DNA of 64,000 nucleotides from positions 765,001 through 829,000 of the forward strand of contig NZ_CP019427.1 in NCBI RefSeq assembly GCF_009834545.1. The letters are read 5' to 3'. Below the pieces are notes generated by a model, which was given only the letters and a program-made list of their open reading frames with translations, was not told the origin of the DNA and did no database searches. A program made the position numbers and the translations under genes. Position 1 is the stretch's first letter. Each line of letters begins with the position of its first letter. Below are positions 55,797-64,000 of this stretch, one piece after another. The stretch comes from Pseudomonas sp. S04. GTDB lineage: Bacteria > Pseudomonadota > Gammaproteobacteria > Pseudomonadales > Pseudomonadaceae.

Positions 55797-57251
55797 TTAC
55801 TCCCCCACAAAGTAATACGCCTGCCGGCTCACCGACATTTTCTGCAGTACCTGCAGCGGCGGCGCGGGCTCCTGGTCGCTGGCGATCAGCGCTACGTGGG
55901 AGGGAGAAGTGCCCAGGTAGGCGGTCAACTCGGCTTCTGTCTGTAGATTCCTGAGCATGCTCCGGGTGTAGAACACGGATGCCCCGGCCGTTCGTTCGTT
56001 GGCCTGGTACAGCGCCACTTGCCGACCCTCGGCTTGGAGCGCCTGGATCTGTTGCATCAGCGGCAGGAATGACAAGCTCCGGTCTGCGCGCGGCGCGGCC
56101 CATTGGGCGGCACCCAGGTACGCCGCAATGACCAGGCTGAGCAGGCCAATGGCGATAGCCCGGCGGCAACGCGCGACCTTGCCCAGCCAATTGCTCGCCG
56201 TGGTGTGCTCGCGCAGGCGCTCGAACAGCACTGCGGCATATTCCGCCGCAATCACTGCGGCGGCGGGTGTCATCGACATCAGGTACACCGTGCGTTTGCT
56301 CGACGCCAGGGTCAGCATCAGGAACTGCGCCAGCAGCCACAGGGTGAAGAACAGCAGGTAACGGTTGTTCGCCAGGCTTTTGCGAAAGTGCCACAGCCCC
56401 AGGTAGACCAGGATGTTCCACGGCAGGAAGGCTTCTGGCAGTTTGCCCAGGTAGTAGTAGAACGGCTCGTAGTGGCCGGCCTCGACGAACGAGCCATTAA
56501 AACGCCCGACGCTGTTGGTCAGCAGCACCTCGGCCAGGGCCGATGCGCCGCCGCGCTGGTAGAGCATGCACAGCCAGATCAGCAGCGGAATCAGACCGAA
56601 CACGGTCATCAGTGCCGGGCGTACCCAGCGCGCCGGTGTGAAGCGCTTGTCGATCAGGCTCTCAGCCACCAGGAAGGCAAAGATCACCACTCCCGGCATC
56701 GCCAGGCCGAGCACGCCCTTGCTCAACGTGGCGATGGCGATGCCGAGCGCGAACACCATCCAGCTGGCCTTGGCACTCTGCTGGGCGGCCTGTTGTCGAT
56801 GGGCCTGATAAAAGGCCAGCAACGCCAGGCTGACCCCCAGGCTCAGCAGCGCATCTTCACCGACTCCGCGCACATTGCCCCAGTAACTGCCCATGGTGGC
56901 CAGCATGATCCCGGCGCCGAAGGCGACCACCTTGGGTCGGCCAAAGCGGCGCAGCGCCCCATACAGCAGCATCACGCTGAACAACCCGGCAAAGGCCGAC
57001 GCCAGGCGCACCGCCCAGGGCGTGCCGCCAAACGTGCGAATCGCCGCCGCATCGAGCCACAGGCTCAGGGGTGGTTTTTCCAGAAAAGCTTGGTCGAGCA
57101 GGCGGGGGGTCACCCAGTCATTGTCCAGGTGCATCTGCATGGCAATTCCGGCGACCCGGGCTTCGGTGGAGCCTTGCAGTTGGTGATTGCCCAGGGCGAA
57201 GAAAAACAGCAGGGCGGCGAGCAGGAATAACAACGGAGCTGGGCGCGTCAT
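55797..57251 (-). CDS. ArnT/PMT-type glycosyltransferase
   Basis: A 484-residue inner-membrane glycosyltransferase of the GT83/PMT fold with about twelve helices. 'GSTEARVAGIAMQMHLDNDW' is the catalytic-loop segment with the acid Glu (ArnT E-A-R type), and 'TPRLLDQAFLEKPPLSLWL' follows it. Such enzymes move a sugar from undecaprenyl phosphate to lipid A or other envelope targets. It is not preceded by arnB-arnD, so aminoarabinose is not shown. ATG 57251 was chosen; the upstream frame is not homologous. The first helix is at 'PLLFLLAALLFFFALG'. Confidence 0.88.
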   Translation of the reverse strand: MTRPAPLLFLLAALLFFFALGNHQLQGSTEARVAGIAMQMHLDNDWVTPRLLDQAFLEKPPLSLWLDAAAIRTFGGTPWAVRLASAFAGLFSVMLLYGALRRFGRPKVVAFGAGIMLATMGSYWGNVRGVGEDALLSLGVSLALLAFYQAHRQQAAQQSAKASWMVFALGIAIATLSKGVLGLAMPGVVIFAFLVAESLIDKRFTPARWVRPALMTVFGLIPLLIWLCMLYQRGGASALAEVLLTNSVGRFNGSFVEAGHYEPFYYYLGKLPEAFLPWNILVYLGLWHFRKSLANNRYLLFFTLWLLAQFLMLTLASSKRTVYLMSMTPAAAVIAAEYAAVLFERLREHTTASNWLGKVARCRRAIAIGLLSLVIAAYLGAAQWAAPRADRSLSFLPLMQQIQALQAEGRQVALYQANERTAGASVFYTRSMLRNLQTEAELTAYLGTSPSHVALIASDQEPAPPLQVLQKMSVSRQAYYFVGE

Positions 57252-57378
57252 GTGCTGGGGGCCACCGAGGGAAAGAACGGGAGGAGGGCGGCAAAGTATA
57301 GGGCGGCGAATCTGAACAATGAGTGAACGGCGTGTGACAGGTGCTTGATGGCGATATCCCCTGCTTGCCGCCGCCGAA

Positions 57379-57479
57379 CCCTGTAGCAGCTGTCGAGTCC
57401 CGCGAGGCTGCGTCCGCCATCTCATGAGCATCCAGCGACCGCTTCGCGCTCGGATGCAGCCTGCGGCAGCTGCTACAGG
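57379..57479. repeat. inverted pair of the GTAGCAGCTG repeat family
   Basis: Left arm ccctgtagcagctgtcgagt with cccgcgaggctgcg following, right arm cgcagcctgcggcagctgct with acagg at the end. It fills the gap between the glycosyltransferase and DUF2252 genes. Confidence 0.85.
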
Positions 57480-57481
57480 CT

Positions 57482-58891
57482 TTACGGGAGATGGTCGGCG
57501 GCGAAGTCCGCTTCCGAGCGGGCCAGCAGGCGGCCCTTGCGGCAGGCCTGTTGGAAGCGCTCGAAGTCGCGCTCGTTCTGGTCCGAGTAGGCCAGGGCGT
57601 ACTGGTACAGGGCGTCGGCCAGGGTATCGCTCTTGCCGATGTAGCCACTGATCAGTGCCGCCTGCCCCGAGGCCTTGGCATGGGCGCGGGCCAGCGCTCG
57701 ACCACAGGTGCGCGCGTAGGCGGCGAAGGTTTCGTCATCGAAGGTTTCCAGCTCCGCCGAGACCTTCATGTCCCGTAGCTGGCGCACGTAAAAATGCCGG
57801 CCATGGGGGCCAGTGGTCCAACCCAGGAACAGGTCGCTGGCCGACTGCATCAGGCGTTGTCCCTCCACTACGCGCTGGCCGTTGTGGCGGGCGCGGGATC
57901 TGCTTTTGACGTAGTCGGCGAGCACTGAACGCCGGGCTTCCTTGATCTGCAGGAACAGCGGACGCTCCTGATTATCGGTCATCAGCGCGACCATGCAGCG
58001 GGTGCCGACGCTGCCCACGCCAACGACCTTGAAGGCCAGGTCCTGCACCTGGAAACGCGCCAGCAACTCCCGGCGGTCACCGGCCAGAGTGCTGCGATAA
58101 TCGCGCATCAGGGTGTCATACAGCGGCCGCCAATCGGCCAGGCGCAACCAGGCGTCGTCGGCGTCGAGCAACGTGGTGGTGTTGTGCAAGTGGAAGATTT
58201 CCGGCAGGTCATCGCGAATCAGCAACCGGCCCTGGTTATCCCGCTCACAGATTTTCGGCAGCAACTCGGCATGGGTACGGCGCTCGGCTTTTTCCATGGC
58301 TCGCTGCACGTGTTCCAGGGTGTTGTCCGAGCGCGCCTGTCGCAGCAGATCGTCGTAGGTAATCGAGTCGTACCAGATTTCCAGGGCGCTCTGCTCGGCA
58401 CACACCGCCATGCTCTGCTGGTAGGCGCCGATCAACTGACGACAGACATTCTCCTCCACCGTCGCCCCATGGCGCAGGTCCCGCGCAGCAATCAGAAAAC
58501 TCGCCACCAAGCGCTTGAGATCCCACTCCCAAGGGCCCGGATGGACCTCGTCGAAGTCATTGACGCTGAACAACAGATTGCGCTCCGGGGTGGCAAAACC
58601 GCCGAAGTTCATCAAGTGACAATCGCCACAGATCGTTGAACGCAAGCCCATGTCCGGCGTGCGGGACAGGTCGTGGGCCTGCAGCAAGGCGTTGCCCCGG
58701 TAGAAAGTGAACGGCGACACCAGCATGCGCCCGTAACGCAAAGCCACCAACGACTGCACCCGGCCCTCACTGGAAGCCCTGATCAACGGAATCGGATCGC
58801 GCTCGCTCTGCTGGTGCTGCGCCTGGGAACTGCGCGGGCAGTGCTTGCGCGCATCCTTGCCTTGTTTGAGACGGTCTTTGACGGTGGTCAT
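57482..58891 (-). CDS. DUF2252 family protein
   Basis: A 469-residue cytosolic protein of the DUF2252 family. The typical block is 'GDCHLMNFGGFATPERNLLF' followed by 'SVNDFDEVHPGPWEWDLKRL', reminiscent of aminoglycoside-phosphotransferase or kinase-like folds, and the C-terminal part has 'GHGRH' -type and 'YADALYQYALAYSDQNERDF' segments. No substrate is known. AAGGGAC precedes ATG 58891. It is divergent from a YCII-domain gene. Confidence 0.87.
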   Translation of the reverse strand: MTTVKDRLKQGKDARKHCPRSSQAQHQQSERDPIPLIRASSEGRVQSLVALRYGRMLVSPFTFYRGNALLQAHDLSRTPDMGLRSTICGDCHLMNFGGFATPERNLLFSVNDFDEVHPGPWEWDLKRLVASFLIAARDLRHGATVEENVCRQLIGAYQQSMAVCAEQSALEIWYDSITYDDLLRQARSDNTLEHVQRAMEKAERRTHAELLPKICERDNQGRLLIRDDLPEIFHLHNTTTLLDADDAWLRLADWRPLYDTLMRDYRSTLAGDRRELLARFQVQDLAFKVVGVGSVGTRCMVALMTDNQERPLFLQIKEARRSVLADYVKSRSRARHNGQRVVEGQRLMQSASDLFLGWTTGPHGRHFYVRQLRDMKVSAELETFDDETFAAYARTCGRALARAHAKASGQAALISGYIGKSDTLADALYQYALAYSDQNERDFERFQQACRKGRLLARSEADFAADHLP

Positions 58892-59071
58892 GGAGTCCCT
58901 TGCGAAATGGTTTGTGCCGGCGAGCGCTGGTTCAAACGCTAGCAGGAATCCAGGGCTTGGCCAGCCGCCAGGGTTGCTGCGCGGCGGCAAATCTTTTTGT
59001 CCTGCGCCGTCGATTTGCACAGCGGCCGTTCGACTACTTGTCAGGTCACCCAATCCAAAGGAGCAACCGCC

Positions 59072-59509
59072 ATGCGATTCATGATCATCATCAAAGCCAG
59101 CCAGGATTCCGAAGCCGGCAAAATGCCCAGCGAAGCACTGTTGACCGAGATGGGCAATTACAACGAAGAACTGCTCAAAGCCGGCATCCTCCTCGCCGGC
59201 GAAGGCCTGCACCCCAGCAGCAAAGGCGCACGGGTGCGCTTTAGGGGGGACACGCACACAGTTATCGATGGGCCGTTTGCCGAGACCAAGGAGCTGATTG
59301 CCGGGTATTGGCTGTGGCAGGTGAAGTCGAAAGAGGAGGCGGTTGAGTGGGTTAAGCGTTGCCCGAATCCGATGCCGGGGACTGAGGCTGAGATAGAGAT
59401 TCGGCAGGTGTTTGAGATGGAGGATTTTGGGGAGGAGTTGACGCAGGAGTTGCGGGAGCAGGAGGAGCGGGTGTTTGGGGATGGGCGGGAGGGGGGGAGG
59501 AAGTGTTGA
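59072..59509 (+). CDS. YCII/DGPF-domain protein
   Basis: A 145-residue protein of the YCII-related DGPF family. Key segments are 'MRFMIIIKASQDSEAGKMPS', 'LHPSSKGARVRFRGDTH' and 'TVIDGPFAETKELIAGYWLW'. Some relatives sit with ECF sigma factors; here there is none. AAAGGAG lies eight bases before the ATG. The last ~200 bases are unusually G-rich at third positions and end in a run of Gly/Arg/Glu codons. Confidence 0.9.
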   Translation: MRFMIIIKASQDSEAGKMPSEALLTEMGNYNEELLKAGILLAGEGLHPSSKGARVRFRGDTHTVIDGPFAETKELIAGYWLWQVKSKEEAVEWVKRCPNPMPGTEAEIEIRQVFEMEDFGEELTQELREQEERVFGDGREGGRKC

Positions 59510-59708
59510 GGTATTCACGCGGTAAACGCCGCGCTTAGGGGCTTGGCCGCAAGTTTGAGAAAAGTACTGATGCATCAGCCAAATGGCCACGATCGAGCAT
59601 CAGCCCCCAAAGATAATGGTTGTTCGCCCTGTTACGTGTTGAAACCCTGGTGCACTTTGGCGACGATAGGAGTTTTCCTACAACCTACGGCGACAAAGGG
59701 CGTGACTC

Positions 59709-60800
59709 GTGGCGATAAAAGCGGTTTCGAAGGAACGAATAGGCAAAGCTTTGCTGGAATTTGACCGTGAATACCGAAGTAAGAGCGAGTGGCAGGGCTG
59801 GGAAAATAATCTGGCCCACCGTTATGCCGTTAACGTCGGCGGTGAGCTGTATCCTGCGAAGAAAATAGTCTCCCTGGCTACCGGCATTGCTGTAGGAGAG
59901 TTCTCCGGTGGTCGTCCGACCAACAGCTTCCTAGAGAAGCGAGGCTTCACGATTGTGGAGCTACCGCGAGGGGAGGGTGAGCCAGAGTTACAGTTCACGC
60001 CGGAAGCTGTATACGACCGCAAAACTGAGATCAACGGACTGTTCGGCGGAAGCCAGCAGAGCGGCATTGCGGCGTCCGCTACCCACCCCGCGATTTTTTT
60101 GTTTACAGGTGAAAGCGGCGAGCAATATGGGTATGCCGACCACTGGGAAGGGGGCGCTTACTTTTACACGGGGGAGGGGCAACGCGGGCCGATGACCTTG
60201 ACCCGCGGCAATCGGGCCATTGCTGAGCATGCTGTGGACGGCCGCGCGCTGTACTTGTTCAAGTCTCTCGGTAAAGGGAATGGCTACGCCTACATGGGCG
60301 AGTTTTCATGCGCCGACATGTTTACGAGAACCCAGCCGGATGTGGACGGACAGGATCGTGCTGCGCTTGTTTTTCGGTTGGTGCCTTCGGGTATTTCTAG
60401 TGGGACCATGCAGGCCGAAGTGGAGGATGAGGCTGACCTTCCCGACTCTCTGGCCGCCGCTCGATTGGCTGCGCTGGCTGCATGTAAGCCCGGTAGTGAT
60501 GAAGTAGGCCAGTCCGCGCCACGTAAGATTTACCAACGAAGCCGAAAGGTCGCCCACTATGTTCTGATGCGCGCCCAAGGGGAGTGCGAAAGCTGTGAGA
60601 AGCCGGCGCCATTCATAAAAAAGGACGGCACACCCTACTTAGAGCCACATCATGTAAACCGGCTCTCGGATGGCGGGTTAGATCACCCACGTTATGTGGG
60701 GGCTGTGTGCCCGAGTTGTCATCGTGAGATCCACTCTGGGGTGCACGGGGCATCTGTGAATGAGCGGCTGAAGCAGCGGTTGGAAGTAATTGAAGGCTGA
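59709..60800 (+). CDS. modification-dependent (type IV) restriction endonuclease, SRA-HNH
   Basis: A 363-residue protein in three parts, as in ScoMcrA-like enzymes. An N-terminal DNA-binding head (about 1-85) ends in 'FSGGRPTNSFLEKRGFTIVE'. An SRA-like base-flipping domain (about 105-230) has 'FGGSQQSGIAASATHPAIFL', 'YGYADHWEGGAYFYTGEGQR' and 'GDM'-like 'GPMTLTRGNRAIAEHA'. A C-terminal HNH nuclease has zinc cysteines 'CESCEKPAPF', catalytic 'LEPHHVNRLSDGGLDHPRY' and 'CPSCHREIH'. It should cut DNA with modified bases, so it is phage or plasmid defence. GTG start; no clear Shine-Dalgarno. Codon use is less C-ending than in neighbours. Confidence 0.88.
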   Translation: MAIKAVSKERIGKALLEFDREYRSKSEWQGWENNLAHRYAVNVGGELYPAKKIVSLATGIAVGEFSGGRPTNSFLEKRGFTIVELPRGEGEPELQFTPEAVYDRKTEINGLFGGSQQSGIAASATHPAIFLFTGESGEQYGYADHWEGGAYFYTGEGQRGPMTLTRGNRAIAEHAVDGRALYLFKSLGKGNGYAYMGEFSCADMFTRTQPDVDGQDRAALVFRLVPSGISSGTMQAEVEDEADLPDSLAAARLAALAACKPGSDEVGQSAPRKIYQRSRKVAHYVLMRAQGECESCEKPAPFIKKDGTPYLEPHHVNRLSDGGLDHPRYVGAVCPSCHREIHSGVHGASVNERLKQRLEVIEG

Positions 60801-60892
60801 CTGACTCGTAGTGCCAAGCGAATTTGGCGACTGACGCCGCAACTGTCGTCGCCCTAGCCAAGACCCTCCGTGCTTATGGAATTCCAGGCACA

Positions 60893-60920
60893 AAAAAAGA
60901 CGTCCGTGGACGTCTTTTTT
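60893..60920. terminator. rho-independent terminator
   Basis: Perfect 13-base stem aaaaaagacgtcc / ggacgtctttttt with a 2-base loop, bidirectional by its A and T tracts, about 90 bases after the restriction gene. Confidence 0.88.
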
Positions 60921-61389
60921 CGTTGAGTTGGTGGGCCGGGGTAATCTGAATTCGCTCAGCAAGCTATTGATTTATAATATAAATATAAAATTTTATTTTT
61001 GGTTGGAATACCATCTGGAATACAGGTCTCCACTTGACCCCTGTTCTGCATTCGATGATCCGTATGTTTCGTAACTATTCTTGGCAGTGAACTTCCCATA
61101 GCTGGCGTCAGCGACAGGCCGAAATCGGCTGACTCTGTTGAAAAGTCAGCGTCGATTTCACGATAGAAACGTACGCGTCTGAGACTGAAAAGTGTATTTC
61201 GCGCAGCATGCTCGAGGCTCAAATTTGGCTTTTGTACCGCTCGTGGGATGGGTAGTCAGGCCAGTCTAGTGCTCTCTACAGAATTCCCCTAAAGCAGCCT
61301 GTCATATGTGTTTAGAATACTACGAAAACTTCAAGTAATGTCGAACAGCACTGTGCCTTACGCGAACTCTAATAGCATGCCCATTTCGG
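60921..61389. other. AT-rich gap with possible IS remnant
   Basis: About 470 bases with no convincing gene. The stretch 60961-61005 is strikingly AT-rich (ttataatataaatataaaat). Near 61118-61150 'aaatcggctgactctgttga' followed by aaaagtcagcgtcg resembles the end of known Pseudomonas insertion sequences, though no partner end was found. An 88-residue open frame on the minus strand (60956-61222) looks like chance or remnant. Confidence 0.4.
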
Positions 61390-64000
61390 TTAATGCGCTC
61401 TATCAAAGTTGGCCATCCCCTGCTGACGTATTTGCTCAATCCAATTGTCTGCCATCTCCTTCGAGTGGCCATGGTCAATCGCTGCTTCATGTATCAGGTG
61501 ATGCTCCATCCGCAGGGTGGTCGGAATTAGGCCCGGGTCGTCCGTATTGATCGTCACCGGCATCGAGCGCTTACGAAGGCTGAACTGATTGTACTGCCCA
61601 CCTGGTTCCAAATCTGCTGGGTTTAGAGGATTCCAACGATAGATCGGGTGGTCACTATGAGTTTCCAACTGACCAATATAGACGTTAGAGCTGGGATTGG
61701 TCTCGATTGACAATCCTAAGCGTGAATAGCGCTCGAGGCAGATGTCTTGCATGGCAAGCATGAAACGCAGATCGTTGGGATCATCATGATCGTAAAGGTA
61801 TATGACCGACCTGCGTTGACTCCCATGAGGCGACTCAAGCGGCTGTGACTCCATCAACGCCTGCCTGCGTGTGAGATGGCCGTGCGGAAGCACGGTCAGG
61901 CGCACTTGAGCTGCCTTCTTCCTCGGAGCTGTTGGCGAGTTTGCTTCGAGATGAGCTCGCAGGGCATAAAGTCCTTCCGATGTATGAATCGATGGTTTCT
62001 TGAGATACTCGCGAAGTTTCGATAGCTCAGGTGCAGCAACGATCAGCTCAGGTTCAGCAATCCCTGTGTTACTAATCTCCGACAGTGCCTTGTACGCACA
62101 ATTCCTACGAAGTTTCCACGCCATATATAAGCGCATGATGTCTTCCTTCGTTGGCTCGGGCATTCCCTCTTTCCATGGATACCACGACACATACCGCAGC
62201 ATCCGGGCGATTCGCTTTTCAAGCCTGGGCTGTGCGCATTGCGCCTCTTTCAGCGCTTTTAGCTTTCCCGCCTCTCGCCATGCCCAAACAAGGTTGTCAA
62301 AGTGCTCGTCAACTGACAGCAACACCTCACCATGTTTTTTCAGCCATTCGTCCGGTGCAATTCCCAAGGCTAGCGCGTGGCCTAGTCGGTCCCCCCTTCG
62401 CATATGGCAAAACCGAACAGTTTCGTCAACATGACGTAAACCAGACAACGGATGCGCATAGTCTTCTCCGGCATGAATACTGAGATGGAGTTTCGTTGTG
62501 GGCACTACGAAGTTGTCGATCCCACCTCGCAGTCTGGACGATTGCGTTCGCGCACGGAGCCAACGTAGCATCGGTGCGAATCGCTCAGTTGACCATTGAG
62601 TTTCATCTCCGACAACATCAAGGCCACGGATGATCTCTGTCGGATGTACAGTATGTTCGGGCTGACCTTTCAAAAAATCTTCGGGTGGTGCTAGGTTCCA
62701 GCGAGGCACCGAGTGCAGCACCGCGTTTAGCGCTTTGGCTTCACGCCAGAGCGTACTTCGAGAAGATTTTTTCGCCCGATTAAAGTTCGCACAGATATGC
62801 CAATGACTGCGCGGATCAGCATGGTTCATTCGAGCATCAACCACGGAGGCTTGAGACTTACTACGGGCGAGCATCTCCATGTGCGCACTCACGTTTTGTG
62901 CGAAGGCTGCCATGGTATCGCCTTTACTCAGCCTATCCATATGAAGCTTAATTTCAGCCTTGTCACCGTGTCGGGCGAAGAGCCTCCTAGCTGCCTCATG
63001 CTGCGCTGTTTTTTCCCACGGACCATGTGATGCAGCATCAATGCGCAACGCAGAAAAAAACTGGTCAGTGAATCGCCTTAAGCCACTTCCGTTCATGATC
63101 ATTTGACGGCGAAGCACCATGATGTCAGCGACTACAAGCAGGACGGCAATACGTGTTGAGGGTTTGATCGACTTACGTTGATAAGTTCGCCACAGAAGGA
63201 AGAACAGCCAGATCCACGCTTGTTGAAGGTTATGTTTATCTGCTTCGGCGGCCAATTGTATGAGCAGCCATCTGTCGGTGGCCGACTCGCTAGCCTCATC
63301 AACCGAAGGTGATCTTGCGTGATCAACCTCACCATCTTTAGACAGTCCACGCAAAAGAAAGCCCCAGTCTATGGCCGGATTACGGGGTACCAGTTGAGCA
63401 TCGTCGGAAACTGCACTCAATAGCACAATCTCTTGCTGGGTGGTTTCTCTGCGCTGACTTCCCCAGTTGTCGGTTAACGCCATAAGCATACGGCGGATAC
63501 GCCGTAGGCGGCCAACGTGCAGTTCAGACACCTGAAACTTTGCTGGCCATTGATGGCCCAGAACGAGTTGCGCCAGGACAAGCTCCTCTCCAGCGATGCC
63601 GCCCAAGTGCACATGCCCTTCTGCAAAGGCCTCTGAAAAAAATTTCGGCCCAACGAACAATGTCTTTAATCGAATGACAATTTCCTGAAGATCTTGCTTC
63701 GACCAATTCGCCTGTGTCGCCCGATTTGCCAGATATCGCGTCACAAGGACCGTAGGGTCGAGTTCCGATAGTGTCTGCGCATAGCGCTGAACCTGCTCTT
63801 CCCGAAAATGCAGGGTTTTTGCATCTCTATCCCATACCAGTAACGCATCAATCGACTCATCAATGATTGGACTTTCCCCTCTATCGAGGAATAGCGATTC
63901 GCAAAGGTCCTGACTAACGCGTTGAACCTCGTTCAAACGGTGGCGGTTTCCGGTTCGCGCATTGATATCTGCCTCTATCGCGTCCTGCAGCGTTTTGCGC
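61390..64000 (-). CDS. rdrB: RADAR defence adenosine deaminase RdrB (5' end beyond window)
   Basis: A large adenosine-deaminase-fold protein; 869 residues are in the window and the frame stays open to the edge, so the true start lies to the right. A TTG at 63936 would give 848 residues, used here for numbering. Zinc and active-site motifs are in order: HxH in 'FAEGHVHLGGIAG' (108/110), 'LHLSIHAGEDYAHPLSGLRH' (H about 488), 'RRGDRLGHALALGIAPDEWL', 'GLSIETNPSSNVYIGQLETH' (about 747) and 'PVTINTDDPGLIP' (about 799). The size, and 'AEGHVHLGG' placed far from the N-terminus, fit RdrB. With the ATPase RdrA it forms a large assembly that deaminates adenosine nucleotides on phage infection. rdrA should be just off the right edge. 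Confidence 0.82.
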   Translation of the reverse strand, partial: RKTLQDAIEADINARTGNRHRLNEVQRVSQDLCESLFLDRGESPIIDESIDALLVWDRDAKTLHFREEQVQRYAQTLSELDPTVLVTRYLANRATQANWSKQDLQEIVIRLKTLFVGPKFFSEAFAEGHVHLGGIAGEELVLAQLVLGHQWPAKFQVSELHVGRLRRIRRMLMALTDNWGSQRRETTQQEIVLLSAVSDDAQLVPRNPAIDWGFLLRGLSKDGEVDHARSPSVDEASESATDRWLLIQLAAEADKHNLQQAWIWLFFLLWRTYQRKSIKPSTRIAVLLVVADIMVLRRQMIMNGSGLRRFTDQFFSALRIDAASHGPWEKTAQHEAARRLFARHGDKAEIKLHMDRLSKGDTMAAFAQNVSAHMEMLARSKSQASVVDARMNHADPRSHWHICANFNRAKKSSRSTLWREAKALNAVLHSVPRWNLAPPEDFLKGQPEHTVHPTEIIRGLDVVGDETQWSTERFAPMLRWLRARTQSSRLRGGIDNFVVPTTKLHLSIHAGEDYAHPLSGLRHVDETVRFCHMRRGDRLGHALALGIAPDEWLKKHGEVLLSVDEHFDNLVWAWREAGKLKALKEAQCAQPRLEKRIARMLRYVSWYPWKEGMPEPTKEDIMRLYMAWKLRRNCAYKALSEISNTGIAEPELIVAAPELSKLREYLKKPSIHTSEGLYALRAHLEANSPTAPRKKAAQVRLTVLPHGHLTRRQALMESQPLESPHGSQRRSVIYLYDHDDPNDLRFMLAMQDICLERYSRLGLSIETNPSSNVYIGQLETHSDHPIYRWNPLNPADLEPGGQYNQFSLRKRSMPVTINTDDPGLIPTTLRMEHHLIHEAAIDHGHSKEMADNWIEQIRQQGMANFDRAH

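Noticed and set aside
60921..60960. Possible tRNA or attachment-site fragment (ttggtgggccggggtaatctg)
   Set aside because: Resembles a tRNA acceptor end read backwards for only about ten bases; no cloverleaf, no partner copy and no integrase in the window.
60956..61222. 88-residue frame on the minus strand in the AT-rich gap
   Set aside because: Low-complexity C-terminus, no Shine-Dalgarno and partial overlap with an IS-end-like sequence suggest remnant or chance.

Overview
The window is a chromosomal segment of a fluorescent-type Pseudomonas (P. fluorescens/P. putida side of the genus). The evidence is a Pseudomonas-type 23S-5S rRNA end, high-GC codon use, REP/REPIN repeats of the 'GTGGGAGCGGGCTTGCCCGCGA' kind, and the gene repertoire (recCBD, yfiRNB, mmsAB, kyn/ant, an McpS-like chemoreceptor, DUF1302/DUF1329 pair). 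No tRNA gene and no CRISPR array was seen.

Layout. 1-1.9 kb: 3' end of an rRNA operon (23S, 5S, terminator). 2-11.2 kb: recC-recB-recD with overlapping start/stop codons, the complete RecBCD repair nuclease. 11.4-13.7 kb: yfiR-yfiN-yfiB, a c-di-GMP signalling operon. 13.7-17.2 kb: a LysR regulator divergent from mmsAB (valine catabolism). 17.5-19 kb: a cupin, a MerR regulator and a quinone-reductase-like flavoprotein. 19.2-30.2 kb: tryptophan catabolism, with kynBA, an aromatic permease, antABC, antR, kynR, kynU and a second permease. Together these take tryptophan through formylkynurenine, kynurenine and anthranilate to catechol. Short matching motifs in front of kynB and kynU suggest shared control by KynR. 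30.2-35.9 kb: two LysR regulators with a TauE/SafE exporter, an ABM monooxygenase, an MdaB-like reductase, and a periplasmic gamma-glutamyltransferase.

35.9-47.2 kb is more plastic. It holds a Fic gene that has lost its catalytic motif by a clean in-frame deletion, a small unannotated ORF, an N-acyl-D-amino-acid deacylase, and an AraC-regulated trio (alkylglycerone-phosphate-synthase-like flavoenzyme, glycerol-3-phosphate-dehydrogenase-like flavoenzyme, FGGY kinase). It also has three copies of a long structured intergenic repeat. Two of these face each other as a large palindrome, and one of the two is split by an IS481-family insertion sequence. In all three the paired stems are kept while their sequences differ.

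47.2-59.5 kb: a secreted zinc phospholipase C-like protein with DUF1302 and DUF1329 envelope proteins, an HBM chemoreceptor, a PAP2 phosphatase, a small membrane protein downstream of what looks like a PAAR-gene remnant, an ArnT/PMT-type glycosyltransferase, a DUF2252 protein and a YCII-domain protein.

59.7-64 kb looks like the left edge of a defence island with lower GC: a modification-dependent (type IV) SRA-HNH restriction endonuclease, an AT-rich gap with a possible IS remnant, and a large adenosine-deaminase-fold protein that I read as RdrB of the RADAR phage-defence system. Its 5' end, and presumably rdrA, lie beyond the right edge of the window.
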